Source of the DNA: Hemibagrus wyckioides
Taxonomy: Eukaryota > Chordata > Actinopteri > Siluriformes > Bagridae
DNA length: 64,000 nucleotides
Assembly: GCF_019097595.1 (NCBI RefSeq)
Contig: NC_080729.1
Span: forward strand, 5,276,417-5,340,416
Direction: 5' to 3'
Made by a program: the position numbers and the translations under genes. Of the stretch, positions 58,296 to 64,000 are shown in pieces. The notes under the pieces were generated by a model. It did not search any database. It was not told where the DNA came from and was given only the letters and a program-made list of their open reading frames with translations. How positions within the stretch are numbered: position 1 is the stretch's first letter; the number at the start of each line of letters is the position of its first letter.

Positions 58296-58793
58296 CACAG
58301 TTTTGGGACACTTTTTGGGTTGGGCTCGGCCCCTTAGTTCCAGTGAAAGGAACTTTTAATGCTTCAGCATACCAAGACATTTTGGACAATTTCATGCTCC
58401 CAACTTTGTGGGAACAGTTTGGTGGATTTTCTTCTTCCAACATGACTGTGCACCAGTGCATAAAGCAAGGTCCATAAAGACATGGATGAGTGAGTTTGGT
58501 GTGGAGGAACTTGACTGGCCTGCACAGAGTCCTGACCTCAACCCCATAGAACACCTTTGGGATGAATTAGAGCGGAGACTGTGAGACAGACCTTCTCACC
58601 CAACATCAGTGCCTGACCTCACAAATGTGCTTCTAGTGGAATGGTCAAAAATGCCCATTAACACACTCCTAAACCTTGTGGAAAGCCTTCCCAGAAGAGT
58701 TGAAGCTGTTATAGCTGCAAAGGGCGGGACAACTCCATATTATATTCATGTGTATGTAAAGGCAGACGTCCCAAAACTTTTGGCTACATAGTG
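58296..58793 (+). mobile_element. Tc1-like family 2 remnant
   Basis: Starts cagttttgggacacttt and ends cccaaaacttttggctacat, then agtg and TA. Interior matches [20 protein letters not shown] and [15 protein letters not shown] coding with gaps. Confidence 0.75.
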
Positions 58794-58799
58794 TATGTT

Positions 58800-59600
58800 A
58801 TATGTTAATATATGGATTTCTCAATAATTGCTTCCATAAGAATTTCAATGAGCAGTTTTCCATGTCTGTCCAAATGACAAATAAAAGTCTTTGACTTTAT
58901 ATATCGATCTATTAAACATGCAATAAGCTAAACAACTCCATTCATTATTTCCATTCATTTTTCTATCTAGTTGATTAATAGTTGTCTCAAAAAAGATATT
59001 TTCCTGAGCCATTTTCCCATTACACTCGACCTTGACTATACCTGAACTCATTTAAGAGGAATTCCTAATTCATGGGATTCATTAGATATGCAGAATAAGT
59101 GCAATATATGTCAGTTACTAAACTAAAAATTTTTTATTTTGTTATTTTTATAATAAGCTAATATTCAATGAATAATTCTTATTAATCAATATGAAATAAA
59201 ACTATTCAGACAATCACTTGAAATAAACTTAAACTAGAAATTAAGAGCCAGAATCTAGTCAAAACAATGAGATATAAAGTTAAAATTTCATCAGACAAAG
59301 TCAAACTTATATGAAGAGACGTTAAGACATCGACACAGCTTGAAATATTAATATAAACATAATATTAAGTCACAATGTTAAAATAATGAGTTTTAACAAC
59401 TTATTTTGAATTAATGTGTTCATATCTTAATAAAATAATGAGATATTAAGTAGAATTATATAAAGATTATTTGAAAGGATATGCTGAAATAAGGGAAGTC
59501 TGAATAGTAACAATATTCTAAGAAAATGAGTTATTATTTCAAATTAACACCATAATATCTTTTATATAGAAGTTATTAGGTTGTAATAACAACTAGAACA
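58800..59600. other. GALR1 intron, AT-rich, nothing recognised
   Basis: No supported feature. Confidence 0.35.
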
Positions 59601-59601
59601 T

Positions 59602-59689
59602 TTATCCATCCATTTTCTGGAGCACTTATCCTACAAGAGGGTCACAGGGAACTTGGAATCTGTTTTTAGGGGACACGGGGCACAAGGCA

Positions 59690-59731
<42 letters not shown>

Positions 59732-59860
59732 TATTTAAAGATGCCTACGGTGCATGTCTTTGGACTGAGGGAGGAAACAGAGTACACAGAAGAAACCCCT
59801 GAAGCACGGAGAATCTGCAAACTGATCAACAACAGAAACCAACCATGGGCTGGTTGAGTT
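59602..59860 (+). repeat. Dispersed teleost repeat (family E)
   Basis: catccattttctggagcact, then catgtctttggactgaggga and accatgggctggttg, with an internal (CA)n at 59694-59729. Confidence 0.65.
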
Positions 59861-60059
59861 AGACAGCTAACTAGATTAGAGATGAATTATGGATTAACAG
59901 TGTGAATATCTTACTTCTTAAACACAATGTAGTTTTCTTCTTCCTCAAAATGAGCATCAGTGAAATTCTGTAGAATAAGAATAATAAAAACTTCTATACA
60001 TTCTGAGCTAAAGACAAAGTGACGTATATGAATATCAACACTAATAGATAAATCATTGA

Positions 60060-60061
60060 GA

Positions 60062-60100
<39 letters not shown>

Positions 60101-60205
60101 TCATTAATTTAACTTTAATTAGCTAGAATCATGATGTGATGAAGAAGAGAGCTGAATTTTTCTGTCTCTCTGTTTCTGTGTGTGTGTGTGTGTGTGTGTG
60201 TAAGC
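60060..60205. repeat. (CT)n and (GT)n microsatellites
   Basis: CT at 60063-60091 and GT at 60178-60201. Confidence 0.9.
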
Positions 60206-60620
60206 GTGTACACAGATAGGAGCTGACGTTTCGTAAGCGCAGCGATAGTGCCGTTTCCTCAGCTGCATTTTAACAGCACTGTTCTCAGAGAACGGAGTGA
60301 GTAATGTCCATCTGAACGCTGCTTTTAACCTTCATCAGTCACGCTGATAAGAGAGAGGCTCCACTTTCCTCGGGCTCACGCCGACCGGACACGACTCGCC
60401 GTAGCAAAGTGAATCCAGCACACACCTTCAAAATAAACAAAACCCAAAGAGAGATGCTTCGTCATATCGTGTCATTATCTTATCGAACCACTCAGGGCAG
60501 CACTTTATCATGTTAATGTGAGCAGTTTAGCGTTTGTTTCATGGCAGACGGTGTTCGGTCTGTCGAGTCTGACTGTTAAATCAACATGGAAAATGGTGAC
60601 GCTTTGGAAAACGCCCTGAG
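60205..60620. other. Unexplained GC-richer intronic stretch
   Basis: No repeat signature, several CpGs (cacgccgaccggacacgact) and a GATA-type site in cacgctgataagagag. Possibly regulatory. Inference only. Confidence 0.25.
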
Positions 60621-60987
60621 CTTAATAATTTATATGATCGTTATCATATAAAAAAAAAGAGAGATTAACTGTTTTAAAACGGACTTTGCTGGGGCAAGAA
60701 ATGAGATTTTTACTCTTTTAGCGTAGATTCAATCACGTATCCTTGATGGTTGTAATACAACAGATTATAATTAACACGTCAGGATCCATCTGTCTGTCGA
60801 TTAAGGACACGCCCCTTTCTGTAGGATAGAATACACAATCATATTTGATGTGCATGTGACAAATATCAGCCCAAATATAGAGCAAATCTAGAGGGTGTGT
60901 CACTGTGAAATATAGAGTCTGGGTTAGATAGAAATCAGCCCTAGCCTCCCAACGATCTTAGCACTGTTACTGGTGCTGCTGTGACTC

Positions 60988-61017
60988 AAACAAACAAACA
61001 AACAAACAAACAAACAA
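60988..61017. repeat. (CAAA)n microsatellite
   Basis: About seven units. Confidence 0.9.
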
Positions 61018-61499
61018 AAACTTTGTATGTCCTTACATCAAATGCGTATACCTGATCGCACATTTGTATCAGCACTATACATGTTTTGGTTCTACACTGG
61101 CTTAAAAAGAGTTGGCTGGAGTTTTATATAAAACCCCAGGGTTCTTTCCATAGCTGCAAAGTACCAAGTATATACATACATTCTGCTATAGTTTTTAAAT
61201 TGTATTTTACATGACTATAACATGATCATTATTATTATTACAAACAAATGCCAAGAAATAACTCAAAACATTTAGAATGAATGAACCCATAGTTTCTATA
61301 TAGAACCTTTTCACGAGCTACAAATAACCCTGTAGTGTTCCATTGACCTAAGCCATAAAAAGAGGTTCTGTATAGAAGTTTTTACGGTTTCTAAACATGA
61401 AGCACCCGATAGAACCTTTGCACAGGCTACAAAGAACTTTTGATCAAAAAAGGGGCCTATATAGAAAACCCTTTAATGGGTTCCAAATATGACGCATCC

Positions 61500-62760
61500 C
61501 ATAGAACCCTTTAAGTGTGTGTATCGAACCTTTCAGCAGTTCTACATTTGAAGCGTCTTATAGATCCCTTTAAGTGTGTGTATCGAACCTTTCAGCTGTT
61601 CTACATTTGAAGCGTCTTATACATCCCTTTAAGTGTGTGTATCGAACCTTTCAGCTGTTCTAAATTTGAAGCATCTTATAGAACCCTTTAGGGGTGTGTA
61701 TCGAACCTTTCAGCAGTTCTACATTTGAAGCGTCTTATAGATCCCTTTAAGTGTGTGTATCGAACCTTTCAGCTGTTCTACATTTGAAGCATCTTATACA
61801 TCCCTTTAAGTGTGTGTATCGAACCTTTCAGCTGTTCTACATTTGAAGCGTCTTATAGATCCCTTTAAGTGTGTGTATCGAACCTTTCAGCTGTTCTAAA
61901 TTTGAAGCATCTTATAGAACCCTTTAGGGGTGTGTATCGAACCTTTCAGCTGTTCTACATTTGAAGCACCTTATAGATCCCTTTAAGTGTGTGTATCGAA
62001 CCTTTCAGCTGTTCTAAATTTGAAGCATCTTATAGAACCCTTTAGGGGTGTGTATCGAACCTTTCAGCTGTTCTACATTTGAAGCGTCTTATAGATCCCT
62101 TTAAGTGTGTGTATCGAACCTTTCAGCAGTTCTAAATTTGAAGCACCTTATAGAACCCTTTAGGGGTGTGTATCGAACCTTTCAGCAGTTCTAAATTTGA
62201 AGCACCTTATAGAACCCTTTAGGGGTGTGTATCGAACCTTTCAGCTGTTCTAAATTTGAAGCACCTTATAGAACCCTTTAGGGGTGTGTATCGAACCTTT
62301 CAGCAGTTCTAAATTTGAAGCACCTTATAGAACCCTTTAGGGGTATGTATTGAACCTTTCAGCTGTTCTACATTTGAAGCACCTTATAGAACCCTTTAGG
62401 GGTGTGTATCAAACCTTTCAGCTGTTCTACATTTGAAGCACCTTATAGAACCCTTTAGGTGTGTGTATCAAACCTTTCAGCTGTTCTACATTTGAAGCAC
62501 CTTATAGAACCCTTTAGGTGTGTGTATCGAACCTTTCTGCAGTTCTAAATTTGAAGCACCTTATAGAACCCTTTAGGGGTGTGTATTGAACCTTTCAGCA
62601 GTTCTAAATTTGAAGCACCTTATAGAACCCTTTAAGTGTGTGTATCAAACCTTTCAGCAGTTCTAAATTTGAAGCACCTTATAGAACCCTTTAGGGGTGT
62701 GTATCAAACCTTTCAGCTGTTCTACATTTGAAGCACCTTATAGAACCCTTTAAGGTTCTA
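61500..62760. repeat. 59-bp minisatellite
   Basis: About 21 copies of a 59-bp unit (ccctttaagtgtgtgtatcg, aacctttcagctgttctaca, tttgaagc then gtcttatagat). Two main unit types alternate: taagtgtg/gtcttatagat on the left and taggggtg/accttatagaa on the right. Degenerate relatives extend to about 61290 and 62880. Confidence 0.95.
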
Positions 62761-62879
62761 CATAGAACCTTTTCACAGGATATTAAGAACACTACAGTGT
62801 ACATTTAATCAAACCCAGCTGTTTTAAATCTGAAGCCCCCAGTAGAACCCTTTAAAGTTCTGTATGAAACCTTTTCTTT

Positions 62880-63490
62880 TGAGAATATAGTAAAAGTCCG
62901 ATCCTGAAACCTACAGTACTTGACCACACAGGACCTCCTTGCACCTTGTTTTATTTTTTGCACTATTATAACAGGTTCATTTTGTTTTGTCCGGCTTCGT
63001 CATTGATTTGTTGCTCTCCTAAAACAAAGACAAGAGTATCCGAGTTGTGTGTTTTTCTCTATATTTTCAGGTCAGGAAAGGTTTTATGTGCTTGTTATAT
63101 AATACACCGATTTATAGAGTGAGAAAACACTAAAGCGGTCAGTCCTCTAATTCACATTTGCGTTACAATCCAGTATCATGGCTATCACATTATACTACAT
63201 GATATAACAGATTTTTAATCCAGTATACCTAAATGTTCACCAAAACACTGAAATTTTCATCTTATAGTAGATGTCATAAATAAAGGCTAGCTATGAAGAT
63301 GACTAGACCAATTTACTACTAAGTTACAAACTAATACAGAGGTGTGTATGAGAATATCACGACACCCCAATTAACCCATTACAGCAGTTTAGTAATTAGA
63401 GTAATTCCCCAGAAACACGTACAGAACAAGCAACAGTGACCCGTTATCCAATGTTAGCTAATGTTAAGATCATATTAAGTCAGTTATCTA
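62880..63490. other. Nothing recognised
   Basis: Short stretch between two minisatellites, with no feature. Confidence 0.35.
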
Positions 63491-63494
63491 ACTT

Positions 63495-64000
63495 GAGTTC
63501 AACTGCTGACTGCATTGTACTGACTGTAGTGTACTGCCTGTAATGTACTGACTGCATTGTACTGACTGTAATGTACTGACTGCATCATACTGACTATAAT
63601 GTACTGACTGCATTGTACTGACTGTACTGTACTGACTTTAATATATTGACTGTAGTATACTGAATGTAATGTACTGACTGCATTGCACTGACTGTACTGA
63701 CTGCACTGTACTAACTGTATTGTACTGACTGTAATGTACTGATTGCATCATACTGACTGCATTGTACTGACTGTATTGTACTGACTAATGTACTGAATGT
63801 ATTGTACCGATTGTATTGTACTGACTGCATTTTACTGACTGTATTGTACTGACTGTAATGTACTGATTGCATTGTACTGATTGTACTGTACTAATTGTAT
63901 TGTACTAACTGTAATATACCTACTGCGTCATACTGACTGTACTGAACTGACTGCATTGTACTGACTGTAGTGTACTGATTGCATTGTACTGATTGTATTG
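63495..64000. repeat. 14-bp minisatellite, runs off the window
   Basis: Units such as gtactgactgtaat and gtactgactgcatt alternate for at least 500 bp with frequent substitutions and a few indels. Confidence 0.9.

Noticed and set aside
61500..62760. CRISPR-like regular repeat array
   Set aside because: Units are contiguous with no unique spacers, and the DNA is clearly animal; it is a minisatellite. The same applies to the 37-bp, 42-bp and 14-bp arrays.

Overview
This window is nuclear DNA from a ray-finned fish, not a prokaryote. Genes have GT-AG introns, the exon-encoded proteins match vertebrate families, and intergenic space is packed with teleost-type repeats (Tc1-like transposons, tRNA-derived SINEs, RTE/L1-like LINE tails, minisatellites, long microsatellites). 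A catfish-like otophysan is my best guess, but only from the flavour of the Tc1 and SINE families.

Five protein-coding genes are recognisable, all on the minus strand. From left to right they are: the first coding exon of FBXL4 (356-846; the rest lies beyond the left edge) with a likely noncoding first exon and promoter near 3.7-3.9 kb; FAXC, complete in six exons (17691-25655, 345 codons plus stop); COQ3, complete in six exons (26940-30253, 290 codons plus stop); PNISR, complete in ten coding exons (33042-38063, 745 codons plus stop) with a probable noncoding first exon and ETS/YY1-type promoter near 39.33-39.38 kb; and the last exon of GALR1 (56746-57063; upstream exons lie beyond the right edge). 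In every multi-exon model the exon lengths sum to a multiple of three and each junction has GT-AG and consistent phase. FBXL4-FAXC-COQ3-PNISR is the human 6q16 gene order. GALR1 is on human 18q, so the 17 kb repeat-rich stretch 39.4-56.7 kb is where this synteny ends in the fish. FBXL4 (mitophagy control), COQ3 (ubiquinone synthesis) and FAXC (metaxin/GST-like fold) have mitochondrial links, but this is an old vertebrate cluster and not evidence of an operon-like unit.

Region by region: 0-4 kb is the FBXL4 5' end. 4-17.5 kb is intergenic and holds two 21-bp minisatellite arrays (5.4-6.5 and 7.4-8.7 kb), a locally triplicated 206-bp/tetranucleotide block (11.5-12.1 kb), a CpG-richer unexplained stretch (12.3-12.9 kb), a 37-bp minisatellite (13.4-13.8 kb) and deleted Tc1 copies. 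17.7-25.7 kb is FAXC, 26.9-30.3 kb COQ3 and 33.0-39.4 kb PNISR. 39.4-56.7 kb has no gene I can support, but holds L1, LINE, SINE and Tc1 pieces, a 42-bp minisatellite, a 127-bp CT tract and one apparently intact Tc1 element (46466-47716) with an open DD34E transposase. 57-64 kb is GALR1 intron or upstream sequence with a 59-bp minisatellite (61.5-62.8 kb) and a 14-bp minisatellite running off the right end.

I found no new enzyme system. The most unusual items are the intact Tc1 element, an inverted-composite Tc1 derivative at 31.2-31.8 kb, twin minisatellite arrays apparently seeded inside one dispersed repeat, and dinucleotide tracts pressed against several splice sites (including a 139-bp PNISR intron made largely of CA18 and C17).
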